Positions 1 to 10,739 of a stretch of 64,000 nucleotides of DNA are shown here, piece by piece. A program made the translations under genes and the position numbers. Each line of letters begins with the position of its first letter. Within the stretch, counting starts at the first letter, position 1. A model generated the notes under the pieces. It worked only from the letters and a program-made list of their open reading frames with translations. It was not told the origin of the DNA and did no database searches. The stretch is taken from the NCBI GenBank assembly GCA_011037195.1, contig JAAEAF010006121.1, positions 1 to 64,000 on the forward strand, written 5' to 3'. The DNA is from Triatoma infestans. Taxonomy: Eukaryota; Arthropoda; Insecta; Hemiptera; Reduviidae.

Positions 1-164
1 ATGTCACACCCAATAGCATTGCCACTGCCTTAATGTATAAAAATGTATCAAATATTTAATTTTATATATAACAAAACCACTGCCTTCTTGTCAATGTAAT
101 ATTTCCCACTCCTTTAACGTCACATCATAGCCAATGTTAGTACTTAATCCATATTCCAAGTATT

Positions 165-302
165 ACTTTCTTCCTTTTACTCCTACTAGTAAGAGGATGT
201 ATTGTAATGGTTTAAATTTTTGATATCGATTTTTCACCGGAAGTACATGTTTTGGGGTCTCCTGAATTCAAAAAAGTGTTTTTTTTTGTTTTTAGCAAAT
301 TA

Positions 303-346
<44 letters not shown>

Positions 347-870
347 TGTGAGCAGTATAGCTCAAAACTAAAAAAATCGCAGAAAGTTCAAACTTGATAT
401 TCCGTTTAAGTATCACAATGGGGATTCGACGTAAGTTCTGATCTGTCAAAATTCCTCAAACGGACGTACCGAATTAATGAATAATTTTTTCACTTTTTAT
501 TTTACAGTTTTCTTGAAAATGGCTCTCTAATGATTTTCTTTAAATTTGGTATATCAACTATACATACAAATATCTACAACCTTTTTGAAACATTTCTCCG
601 GTAAAATTCATTAAAGGGAGTTTTTTGGGGGATAATGGAGTTATGTTTTCCTCTAAAGTGCTATTTTTAGTTTATTTCACAATTCTATCATCTAAATAAT
701 ATTAATTAAAATTAAATATGTTGTTAAATTCCGAGTTTGAAGAAAGAAAATCAGATGACCAGAATTGCGTATTTACTGAAAAGTATTTATTCTGTTTTCT
801 GCTATTTTCACTAAAGAGCTACAACCTTTATTTGTAACATTTCTCCGGGTAAACTCAAACAAACCCGCTG
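165..870 (-). mobile_element. Repeat family A, copy 1 (truncated)
   Basis: Matches the family A consensus in minus orientation: terminal segment with TAAGAGGA and TTTTCACCGGAA, a TG microsatellite at 305-350, the block AAACTTGATATTCCGTTT, then blocks with TTTGAAACATTTCTCC. The element 5' end (TCTGGTGTGAAACAC) is missing. See copy 2 for the full structure. Confidence 0.75.
305..350 (+). repeat. (TG)n microsatellite inside family A
   Basis: About 20 TG units with one interruption, at the conserved microsatellite position of family A. Confidence 0.9.
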
Positions 871-1918
871 ATCATAAATATTGCATTTTGTTAATTCAAT
901 AGAGCTGATGTAAGAGTAAATTTTGTGGAATACAATGCATTTGTCTTCAGCTAGATTTATAAGAGGAACCATGCAGAAACTAGAGAGATATTTCTTTCCT
1001 TACAAAGAGCAAACACTTGAAGACGATCTGAGAATGGATCCAGTCCAAAAATTTTTTCAGCATTTATAATTTTGGTTCCAATCACTAGTTTCAATTCAGT
1101 TGAACTAAAAACTGAACTGTTTCCGTTAAAGATTAAAAAAATACAATATACGAAAAGAATTAAAAATAATATACGAAAACAAAGTATGACCTGAAATATT
1201 AATACAGTAAGCAGTGCCATGTTTCTCACTGTCTAGTACCTAAATCCAGTTTTTCAATCTACTTAAAATCTTATTACAAATTCTGTGCTTGCCACAAGAA
1301 ATACATGTTTCTTACCATAGTCAGTCAAAATACTATACTAACATAACGTCTGTCCAACTTTTTCATTTCACCCTTCACATTCAAGATGAATATGGAAATG
1401 CAAAAAAATGAAATATTCACCAATTCAGCAACATTAGATGTTGTTTATGATCTTATATTTACATACAGTTATATAAAATTGTTGAATAATGTGGTTAAGT
1501 CCTGCAGTCCTAGATAATATCTGAGATTTATCCATCATAGCATCCTTATTTTTCTCTTTTTCTTGAATTTACCAACTCTTGGCTTTAGCGTAACTACACC
1601 AAACCTTAGTTCATTATCATACGTCATACACATTCACTCACACTGACAAATAGAACTCTGCAGATGCGGGGCTTAGAATGTGAGGAAAATCCCAATTCCT
1701 GCTTCTCTTTCTCTGGTATGTTACTCTGGGATTTCCTAAATTTTGTTCTCTGATCTAAGGTTTATGAAAAAATAGACAAAGATGAAGAAAATCCTACCTG
1801 TCACTTGGGCTCCGGAGCGCGAAAGAGAAACATAAAAGTGAGATGTCTGGCGAAACGAAATACAAGGTATGTAGCACCGCCATTAAGAACGAGGTGGAGG
1901 CAAACAATAGGATCATTA
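871..1918. other. No recognised feature
   Basis: AT-rich. The minus frame at 1229-957 encodes a hydrophobic 90-residue peptide, which is expected by chance in such DNA. No repeat match was seen. Confidence 0.5.
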
Positions 1919-2620
1919 TTGAAAATGTGGGTGGGCCCGCAATGCTGGATAACAGCTGGTATTTTATCCGTCGCAGCATGCACATTGATATTGTATCTGA
2001 CCAATTTCGTATTTTCATCTATCGTCAGACCAAATTCTCCAAGTTCGTGTAGAGAGTTCACTTCAATGTAATGTTTCCGTTACACTCACACTCAACTTGT
2101 TGGTTGTATGTATGTGTGGAGGTTATATATCTATCAGAGACATTTTCCATGGTAGCCTGCTTCATTTTGTGGTCGGGCGTTCGCCCATCTTTAGGATGCG
2201 TTTTTCAGACAGTGTGACAACACAGACTTGCACAGAGCAAATTCAGTTTACACACTCTGACTTACAGTTACTCTGACTTACTCTGACTCTTACACTCAGT
2301 GTGTAAACTGAATTTGCTCTGTGCAAGTCTGTGTTGTCACATTGTCTGAAAAACGCATCCTGAAGATGGGCGAACGCAAAATGCGCAAAATGAAGCAGGC
2401 TACCACGGAAAATGTCTCTGATGCTTTCCAGCTCTGCGGAACCAACCACCACAACTACTATATACCTATGATAACACATATATAAAACCAACAAGTGTGA
2501 TGTAACAGAAACACGCACGGTATTTTATCCGTCGTAGCATGCATATTGGTTTTGTTCCTGACCGGTTTCGGATTTTCATCCATTGTCAGAGCAAATTCAC
2601 CAAGTTCGTGTAGAAAGAGA
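1919..2620. mobile_element. Family C palindromic element(s), interrupted by family B
   Basis: 1919-2115 reads like the family C 5' part: TGGGCCCGCAATGCTGGATAAC, TATTTTATCCGTCGCAGCATGC, then the arm with TTTCGTATTTTCATCTATCGTCAGACC. 2470-2620 gives an inverse loop piece (ACCAACAAGTGTGATGTAACAG) and a second arm, TTTTATCCGTCGTAGCATGC to TTCACCAAGTTCGTGTAG. A family B element sits between them. Small ORFs here with the peptide MDENPKPVRN come from this repeat and are not genes. Confidence 0.65.
2135..2458. mobile_element. Family B palindromic element inside family C
   Basis: 324 bp bounded by TATATATCTAT (2124-2134) and TATATACCTAT (2459-2469), an 11-bp target duplication with one mismatch. Left arm CAGAGACATTTTCCATGGTAGCC pairs with right arm GGCTACCACGGAAAATGTCTCTG. 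Only the right end carries the extra segment ending CCAACCACCACAACTAC, so this copy reads on the minus strand. Both arms have lost part of the hammerhead-like core. Confidence 0.8.
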
Positions 2621-2849
2621 TCAACTCCATTGTTTATTCTTTTCGATAAGCCCATAATTTCACACCAGGAGGTTATTTAGTGGATCCCCTGGACTATGGG
2701 AACATCATAACTTTTTCCAAGAGAGAGACAAATTTTAGAATTACTAGTCAAAAAATAAAAACTAATATAAAAAAAGTATTGTAAAATTTTTTTAAAACTT
2801 TCAAATACATTTAATATTCAAAATACGTGACAACTGCGAACAATCACAC

Positions 2850-3115
2850 AATGCCCATACTATGTTTCTAACGTGACGCTACATACTGACCTTCAAATCC
2901 CACTTGTACACGACTTAACACAACAACTTTACAAACGATTCTACAGCAAACTAGGAACACACACGAACCCGCACGTCACAAACCTGTCCTCCCTAACCAT
3001 TCCTGGGAATCCTCCCAGACGTTTGAAGCGCCAGTGGCCAAAGGACCTCCTGTCACTATCTCCTGTATATCTCCAATATAATAACTGACCATATTTCGTG
3101 GCCCTAAAAACGTTT
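2850..3115 (+). mobile_element. Jockey-type LINE, C-terminal fragment
   Basis: A frame at 2873-3088 reads LHTDLQIPLVHDLTQQLYKR, then PRRLKRQWPKDL. This matches the C-terminal end of Jockey-clade reverse transcriptases, and the same pattern recurs at 10238, 25000 and 54080. The RT domain is absent (5' truncation). About 100 bp downstream a family A copy begins. Confidence 0.65.
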
Positions 3116-3226
3116 GGCGGCCATTACTGACTTTCAAACTTAGATTTTTATATTATATTGTTATTGAATTATATTGTAATTTTTTAATATTATATTGTTT
3201 GAACTGTATGATATAAATTTCTTTTG

Positions 3227-4208
3227 ACTTTCTCTTTCCTCCTAGTAAGAGGAAGTATTGTAATCATGTCAAATTGTCGATATCGAGTTTTCACCGGAAA
3301 TATCCGTTTTGAGGTCCTCTAAGTCCAAAAAAGTGGTTTTTAGAAAATTGTGTGTGTGTGTGTGTGCGCATATGAAAAGCATAGCACAAAAACGAAAAAT
3401 CGTAGAAAGTTCAAACTTGATATTCCGTTTAGGTATCACTATGGGATCCGACAGTGGCTCATGTGTCAAAATTCCTCAACCGGAAGTATCCCACTTTACT
3501 AGTTGTTTTTTTACGTTTAAGATTTTCTCAAAAATGGCTCCGACGATTTTCTTAAAACTTGATATATCATGTACACATAAAAAGAACTACAACTTTTATT
3601 TGAAACATTTCTCCAGCAAAAATTCATTTAAGCGCAGTTTTGGGGGAGGTGGCGTTAGGTTCTCCTCTAAAGTGCTATTTCAGTTTGCTATACAATACTT
3701 TCATTTAAATAATATTAATTAGAAGTAAATATGTTGTTGAAATTCCGAGTTCGAAAAAAATCGGATGACCAGAAGTGCATTTTTACGTTGAAACGTATTT
3801 TTCAGTTTTCTGGTATTTTCTTGAAAACGGCTCCAACGATTTTTATAAAAGTATTAATGTGTACTATACATATAAAGAGCTACAACTTTTATTTGAAACA
3901 TTTCTCATGATAATGTCATTTAAGGGGGGGCTTTTTGGGGGAGGGTTGGGTCTATGTTTTTCTCTAAAGTGGTATCATAGTTGATTCTACAATTCTACCA
4001 TACAAACAAAATTAATTAGAAATAAATAGATGGCCAAAATTCTGAGTTTCAAGAAAATTAATAAACCGGACGTGCATTTTTACTGAACAGTTTTACAGTC
4101 AGTTTTCGACAAAATTGCATTAAATATGGTACACTAACTAGAAAATTTGTAAATTTCAATTTTGAAAACTGGAGTAAGAGAAAGTTGTGTGAGTGTTTCA
4201 CACCAGAT
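3227..4208 (-). mobile_element. Repeat family A, copy 2, full length; Helentron/HINE-like candidate
   Basis: About 982 bp. Read on the minus strand it starts with CTGGTGTGAAACACTC next to a homopolymer run, followed by ACTTTCTCTTACTCC. It ends with an imperfect hairpin, CTTCCTCTTACTAGGAGG-AAAGAGAAAG-like, at 3227-3255. The 5' subterminal CTTTCTCTTACTCC is the inverse of the 3' GGAGTAAGAGAAAG. A TG/CA microsatellite (3350-3368) lies near the 3' end. The body holds two diverged tandem units of about 300 bp. There is no convincing coding frame. Subterminal inverted repeats, a 3' hairpin and a microsatellite fit the layout of non-autonomous Helentron relatives (DINE/HINE type), but an ordinary foldback or MITE cannot be excluded. 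Confidence 0.7.
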
Positions 4209-5748
4209 TTTTTTTTTTGAAGTGAAATAGCGTATTGTGAAGAAATTTCATTATTCCGAAATCGATAAAGATAAAAAGATGTGGACTTTGACCGCTTCTA
4301 TTTATATTATGTTCCGTATGGTTAATTTACAATACAGACGATGAATTACCCTCCGAAGAATACATTTATTTTATTTTGATAAATGTATAAATAAAAGCAT
4401 AAATTTATTTTGTAAAAAAAAAAATAATAAACCAAGAAATTTCTATATTACCATAAAACATATGTTTTTTTAAATTGAAGTACATATGAAAATTTTCACA
4501 TGAATGGAGTTAATCTTAGGCTTCCTTTTTTTGTACTTATCTTTATCTACGTAGAAACCTTCTGAAATGTAAATAATAGGTTTTTTTCCAATTTTATTTT
4601 ATTTTTTTTATTTATTTTTAATTTTTCAATAGCGTCAATGAAAAACCAAATAAATGTTTATTAATTTGTGTACAAAATTTTGCCAAGTTATGTTATTATT
4701 TCATTTTACAAGTAAGTAATCAATTTAATTTTAAAAATTAATATATTAAAATAAATAAGATATAAAAAAATATATCTTGGGAAACCTAAAAAAAAAAAAA
4801 AAGTCTATAATATATAATAAAGATTATTGTGTTGAAACTCTGCACAGATCATATAAATGCTTAACTCATTGAGACATAAATAAATAAAACGACACTTTGA
4901 CATGATAATTCGTGTACAGACTGTTAAACCGTCCAATATATGGTGGTAAAATCCAATATAATTGTAATTAGTACACCACAAGTGACACGTTTTCTATTTC
5001 ATTTTAGGCTTTATAGTCAATTTATTGGGAAATTTTTGTTTTTATGAATAAAACGTTGGATTAAAATGGATATCAGTGGAATATCTACTCAACTTTTTCA
5101 TATTTATCCAAACTGAAAAAAAAATATAAACATTTATTCATAATAAATAAAGAGCCCCTCATAATAAGTACTAAAAAAAAAATTATGGTTGCATCTAATA
5201 CAATTTGACAATCCTTTCACTTTGCGAAGTGGGTTTTTCAGAATAGTGTTGGCCGATCTCTTTAATCGGATTTAACGAGAGGCCTGTGAAATTTCTCAGA
5301 TTACATATTTTTGTCGGGAAAATTGTGAACAAGTTTCGTAAGAAAAAATCGAGTACAAGCGTTTATGTTAGACCAATTATTGATCTTTCTTTTTTTTCCC
5401 GACAACACTGAGGATGTCATAGGTAAAGAGAGATAAGTCGGAATAGTGGAAATTGAATAATTATGAAGAATATGCTTATTATTTTGTTTACTTCAAAATT
5501 AAATCGGAAATAAAGTATTAATTATCATTTTAGGCCAAATAGACTCTTCGAAAAATTTGTAAAAATAACCTATCTAATGGCTGGTGGTAATTGGGTGACC
5601 TGATCTTCACTTTTGTTTATTCATTATTTTTATGTTCCTTTTTATAGTTTTTAAAAAATTCTTTTTGAAGTGTTCATTAACAAAGTCATAAATATTCATT
5701 TGAATAGGCAGTTAAAATCCAAAAATCATTCACTTAATTCTATAATCG
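4209..5748. other. No recognised feature
   Basis: Very AT-rich, many A and T runs, no frame of note and no match to the repeat families here. Confidence 0.5.
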
Positions 5749-6256
5749 GGTTGATGAAAGAGAGAAATGGCCTGGTTTCAATGAACAAACAAAATATGGT
5801 TAACACTGTATAATATAAGAAGTGACACTGACTGCCTGGACTTTAAACTTAAAATGATAGAATGGTAAAGGGTGATGACACGTTGTGACTGGCAAGTGAC
5901 CTCAGTTGTATGACCTCTGTTTTTGTTTTTGTTTTTTTTGCATTAGCTTTCGCCATCAGCTATAATATATAAAAAAGCAAACCATCACTACTGTAAGATA
6001 TCCATCACCGGTGGTGTGTTGCAAAAAACAGCTCCATCGTCTCATACAACACACTCCTGTCTGTAATTACCCTTAGTTACCTTTCTACAGTAAACATTCG
6101 TCTAAATAAATGCATTCATTAACAAAAAAATCAATTCATTAACAATAAATACATTCATTCCAATGAGAATTTATTTAAGACCAATGGAATACGTTCCGCT
6201 AAAATTTGGGGTGGTGTTTCTTAGATACTTTGTGTATATCTATCACCCGTCGCTGT
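5749..6256 (+). mobile_element. Gypsy-type LTR piece, interrupted
   Basis: 5749-5920 matches the LTR 5' half (TTGATGAAAGAGAGAAATGG, AACACTGTATAATATAAG, AGTGACACTGACTGCCTGG, CAGTTGTATGACCTCTG). LTR sequence seems to resume at 6229-6256 (TATATCTATCACCCGTCGCTG) after about 300 bp of unrelated AT-rich DNA. It is directly followed by a second LTR piece. Confidence 0.55.
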
Positions 6257-6495
6257 ATAGAAGTGACACTGACTGCCTGGACTTTACACTTAAAATGGTA
6301 GAGTACCTTAGAGTAGTAAAGGGTAATGACACATTGTGACTGGTAATGGCCAGCGACCTCAGTTGTATGAACTGTGTTGTATATCTGTCTCCCGTCGCTG
6401 TATTTATGAGTTTCTCCCACTCTAGTCCGAGAGAGTGGTCCTGTCATTTTGTCTCTCTTTCTCTGCTATGGTTCCTCTCTTTGGATCCTATTACA
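6255..6495 (+). mobile_element. Gypsy-type LTR piece
   Basis: AGTGACACTGACTGCCTGG, GGTAATGACACATTGTGACTGG, CAGTTGTATGAACTG, CCCGTCGCTGTATTTATGAG, TCTCCCACTCTAGTCCGAG and an end CCTATTACA. The TATTTATG in the middle could be a TATA-type promoter element. Lacks the first ~60 bp of the LTR. Confidence 0.6.
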
Positions 6496-7001
6496 ATTCC
6501 ATTCAAATTTGTTCAAATTTCATTTCTTGACCAAATTTGTGAGTGTTGTTTTTAATTTTTTTTTTTGAAGCAAGCTAGATCTAAACTGTCTTGATACAAT
6601 AGATACAATAATTCATTCAACGAGAAAAAGCGTTTATTCTCTTTCGTTTATGAGAGGCCACCAAAATTATTCACGATCTTGAGATAAACTTTGGTCTTTA
6701 TATTTTTGAAGGAATTCCTTATACCAAGCCTATGATTTACTAGGAACTTAACTTCTTTCAGCCATTCATTTACTATTTTCGATCTTGGTGTAAGTTAGAA
6801 ACTGTAGTTTCATTTTTTCTCTTTTATTTTATTTTATTTTTTTTTTGGATAACTATTTCCTAAATTTTGATGATAATACTTAAAAATCTAAAGTTATATG
6901 TTTGTATGCAATGTAGCTAGAGGTCGTTTCTTCACTATTAACTAAAAAGTCATGCTCGTATAATTACTTTTGTAAACTACTTATTACTTCTTATCTTCCA
7001 G
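6486..7001 (+). other. Probable intron 3' part and splice acceptor
   Basis: AT-rich non-coding DNA that ends in a T/C-rich tract and CAG at 7001, directly before the host exon. No exon is evident in the stretch. The acceptor is inferred from the continued open frame and the tract, not from transcripts. Confidence 0.5.
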
Positions 7002-8569
7002 CATCTTATCTAGAATATGGCGGTGATGAAAAAATTTTAGATATGGATGATCTAATGAAAGTAAGATATAAATCACCAAGGAGGTTTATCACACCATATG
7101 AAGATATAAATCCAAAATATTTTAATATTAAAGATAACGATGCCTTATCATTTAATATTAAAGATAATGATAATTTGCCAGAAGAAAATCCTATACCGAT
7201 AACGGTAGATTTGGATAGCAGGCTACAAGCACAAACTGTTCATGATCAATCAGAAAAGAATTCTGTTCAAACTAAAGACGATCCAACTATAAAAAAACTG
7301 GAAGATTTAGTGTTACATCCGCTTTGGTTAACACTGCCAAAACAACGATTGAAAAGTAAAACAACAGAGATAAATAATATAAAAGAACCAAACGATATAG
7401 AAAGTATTCGTAGATTACAAGAAACAGTTAAAGACAATTTGTGCAATACGGCTAAAGTTAAAAAAATTTGGGGGAAAGGTGATGATTCTGAAGATATAAT
7501 AAGGGAAAAGGTAAATAATTTGCAAAATAATAATGAGAATAATGATTTTGCATATGAAAATCAATTAGTAGTAAGGACGTTGAATAATTTTTATGCAAGA
7601 TTATTTAACGCAATAGCAGATGTGGTGCCAAGTTTAAAATTTGAAGATCCATTCATGGTTGATTATTTGAATAAACAAAGACTGAATTTTAATAATGAGG
7701 CAAATATGGAATCGCCGGCTGCACCATCAGATTTCAATAGAAATACTCTTGGACAATATATTGAAAAAAAATTGGAACATCTAAAAAATGAACCAGTTGA
7801 AAAAACTAGATATCCAGAGATAGAAACATTGTCTAAAATTTTCCACCATATCCCAAGTATACTATTCATGAACATTTCGGATAAAGATAAAGGCGATAGA
7901 TTGTTCAAAATGGATAAAGCAACAAAACCAATGTACAATGAAATAAATGATAGAAAAATTCTTAAATATCCGGTAAGTGATAACAATTTTTTACAATATA
8001 TACCACAGATAAGATATAGTTTCGATGTAGATAAAAATGCGACAAATTTAATTAATAAAAATAAGACTTCAACAAAAATGTGGTATTATTCAAATTTCTA
8101 CACAGAAGCACCTCCTCCATCCAAGGTAACAACAAATACCGCCAAATTAACGGAAGAAAATATCACAACTCAGTCCTCGGCAGCAGAATGGCTATCGCCT
8201 AATAATGAAAATGTAAAATTTTATAAGAAAATTCCAAATTTAGGCCATCTTTTTCGAAGTAGTGATATGAGCCGTCGTATTGAATGGGAAAATATGGATG
8301 AGATTGGAAATGGTGAAACATTGGACACTGATGATAATCAAGAATTACTACGAACAACTGAAAGAAATCAAGCTGAAAGTAATAAAATATCAGCCGATCA
8401 ATCAAAATGGTTGAAAAACCCACTGAAAAATTATCGACAATATTATTTTAACGATGGAGATTTAAATAATAAAAATAATCTAAAATGTGAAGGGAAATTT
8501 TGTGGTCTGGTAAAAAATGCTTATGAATTGGTGAATGGAAAATATTCATTGCTATATAATCAACACTAA
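7002..8569 (+). CDS. Terminal exon of an unrecognised protein-coding gene
   Basis: Longest open frame in the window. A Met codon lies at 7043, but the frame stays open upstream to a pyrimidine-rich acceptor (cttatcttccag, AG at 7000-7001), adding SYLEYGGDEKILD before that Met. I therefore read 7002 as the exon start, entered in phase 1, and 8567-8569 (TAA) as the stop, giving about 521 residues. The protein is rich in Asn, Lys, Asp and Glu and has only three Cys, two of them near the C-terminus (KCEGKFCGLV). I see no membrane segment and no signal peptide in this exon. Possible N-glycosylation sequons occur (NIS, NAT, NKT, NIT). An imperfect repeat, FNIKDNDAL then FNIKDNDNL, lies near the N-terminus. 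AATAAA signals follow at 8645, 8719 and 8825. No domain was recognised. Upstream exons are not identifiable here and may lie outside the window. Confidence 0.75.
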
Positions 8570-8835
8570 AATCAATTCAATGATTGAATTAATGATTAAA
8601 AAAATTTATTAAGGTGAATATTCCGTTGCTTCCGAAGACATGTGAATAAACTAAGATATATGAGATAAAAAGCTCATTTGAAGTTTGGCTTTGAAATAAC
8701 TTTTGAGCTGTAATCTTAATAAAAAAAAAAAGAAGAATATTATGTAGAATGTATAACACTTTTCTCTGAGTGCAACAACTATTTCTGAAAGCAGAAAACT
8801 ATTTACTAGAAGTGGCTAATACGTAATAAAATTGA
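8570..8835 (+). promoter_or_regulatory. 3' UTR with polyadenylation signals of the host exon
   Basis: After the stop at 8567-8569 come three AATAAA hexamers, at 8645-8650, 8719-8724 (followed by an A run) and 8825-8830. Any could end the transcript. In DNA this AT-rich the hexamer is common by chance, so the exact end is unknown. Confidence 0.4.
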
Positions 8836-9117
8836 TTTATTATGCATTTTTATTAGTTTAAAAATTTTTATTTAGTTATAAATATATTTAGAGTTTAATT
8901 TAGTAAAATATAAATAAACTGTAAGACTAATTTTGAAGTGGCTTATAAGTGCCGGTTCCTATTTAAACCGCACTTACTTTTTCAATACCAGTTACTTGCT
9001 TTTCATCTTAGAAATTACATCGTTAGGAAACACTCTAATAGATGACCTAAGGAATGATTTTTTTTTTTAATAACTTGAAATTTTTACAAAAATTTTAGTG
9101 ACTTTGATATTATATAG

Positions 9118-9378
9118 GTCCTTATGCGTTGGTCTAGTGGCTAGCGCACTCGCCTTTCGTGCGAGAATTCACGGTAACGTGAGGGTAAAGTCTGTGTTGA
9201 TCTAACATCGTGATAAAAAGTGGCAAGCTACAGTTAGTAGCGCCCTAAGTAGCGAAGGCCGGAACTAAACGGCGTGGGAACTGCGGCGAGCTTACCACTC
9301 GCCACCCCATTCAAATCGCCATCTGGCAAGCCTTAGCTCTTCATGGGCTGTTGCGCCGTAGGGTTTATTATTTTTTTT
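9118..9378 (+). mobile_element. tRNA-like SINE (family F) with 11-bp target duplication
   Basis: 261 bp flanked by ATATTATATAG at 9107-9117 and 9379-9389. The head resembles tRNA-Glu: TGGTCTAGTGGCTAGCG (A box), then CTCGC-CTTTCGT-GCGAG forming an anticodon arm with TTC in the anticodon position. The B-box region is degraded. The body is GC-rich, with GGGAACTGCGGCGAGCTTACC and CATGGGCTGTTGCGCC, and the 3' end is T-rich. It is not a functional tRNA gene. Confidence 0.75.
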
Positions 9379-9399
9379 ATATTATATAGATGGGAAAAC

Positions 9400-9965
9400 A
9401 TAAAATAAAACGACACTTTTGAGCGAAGCGTGACCCCTCTTCCTGCACTACCAAAAACTCTTTAAAATCTTTTTTTCTTTCGGTAAAAAGTTTTAAACAA
9501 AAGTGTTAGATCTATATACCGCTAGTTAGGATCATTATTGAAAAAAATAATCGCAGGAAGCTGAGAAGAAAACAATCAGTAAAATTCCCACTTCAGTCAC
9601 CGAATTTCTTCAAACTCGAGGAACGTTGGCAACTTATTAAATTTATTATTAAAATTATACAATAGATCATACCTCTAAAATTAATTTTTCTGTGCAAAAA
9701 AATGTTTTAAATAAAAGTAATAGATATACATCCATGATGTTGTGTATAACATAGAGTGTTTAAGGAAAATCGTTAAGAGTGTTTTCGAGGAAGATGAAAA
9801 AAAAAAACTGAAAAATTTATTCATTAAAGTGGGTACATTCGGATAATCGATTTCGACTAATACCCACAATATTAGATTTCACTTGAAACAAATGAAATAT
9901 CAAGTTTCAACTTTCTATTTTTTTTTTTTCAATTTTCACTTATGTTCAAAAATACAGATCAATTG
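9400..9965 (+). repeat. Family A, old degenerate copy
   Basis: Contains recognisable family A blocks: GTTTTAAATAAAAGT near 9705, AAAATCGTTAAGAG near 9767, and AAATATCAAGTTTCAACTTTC near 9896. Both termini are lost. More diverged than the other copies. Confidence 0.55.
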
Positions 9966-10739
9966 TTAAAATATCACTTTTTCATAGTCAGAAGGATTTC
10001 TAAACATGTATTTATAGTGAATATTAAATTTCGAAAATCTGACATGACCATAAAATTAATGGTAAATTAATTCCATCAGTATTTCCATATAATTAGTTTG
10101 TGGAGTCTTGCACAGAACAATAATTTTTATTTTATTTTATTATTATTGTTATTTACAACAGCATAGTTGCCATAAGTAAATATGTGTGAGCAATTATAAA
10201 AAAGAGAGGAGAAACTACCCCCCCAGTGGTAGCACTCCTAGTAATTATTGTTAATGTTCGTTATCTTCTGTGTTCTTCTGTGATCTTCTGTGATCACGTC
10301 TCGTGGCCATTGATGTTTCAGGCGTCGGGAAGGATTGTCAGGGAGGGTTCGGGACGAAAGACGACGGACAGGAGGATTGTGGTGAGAGGATAAGGACATG
10401 TGGAGTTTATTGTATCGTGTTTTGATAACGTCTTGTAGGAAGGGTATGTCTAAGTCTTTGTGGATTGTTTGGTTAGAGACATAGTAGGGAGCGTTGACAA
10501 TGGTTCTAAGGATTTTAGATAGCAGGGACTGGATACGTTGAAGGTTGGAACGCTTAGTTTTAACCCCACAGTTCAATTCCGTAGGCCTAAACAGGTTTTA
10601 AGATGGCTACATATAGATGAGTCTTTTATTTTGTAGTGTGAGTTGCGGTTTGTTGTCTAGAAGTCTTTTGAGTAGTCTGAATCGTATGTTCAGTTCTTTT
10701 CTTTTGAGTCGTGTATGTGGGTTCCATGTAAGTCATTTG

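Noticed and set aside
1801..2071. Small genes encoding peptides such as MDENPKPVRN... and the similar frames at 16290-16643 and 37422-37634
   Set aside because: All lie in family C palindromes. Frame similarity between loci reflects shared repeat DNA, and frames are not conserved in length.
2243..2518. Frame with VVVVVGSAELESIRDIFRGS, also at 61911-62135
   Set aside because: It is the family B arm translated by chance. The two occurrences are copies of the repeat, with no start or stop in common.
3309..3722. 137-codon plus frame
   Set aside because: Entirely within family A, reading through the TG microsatellite (VCVCVCAH). Other copies do not keep the frame.
9121..9190. Functional tRNA-Glu gene
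   Set aside because: A box and anticodon arm are present, but the T arm/B box is degraded and acceptor pairing is missing. The 11-bp duplication around 9118-9378 shows it is a SINE head.
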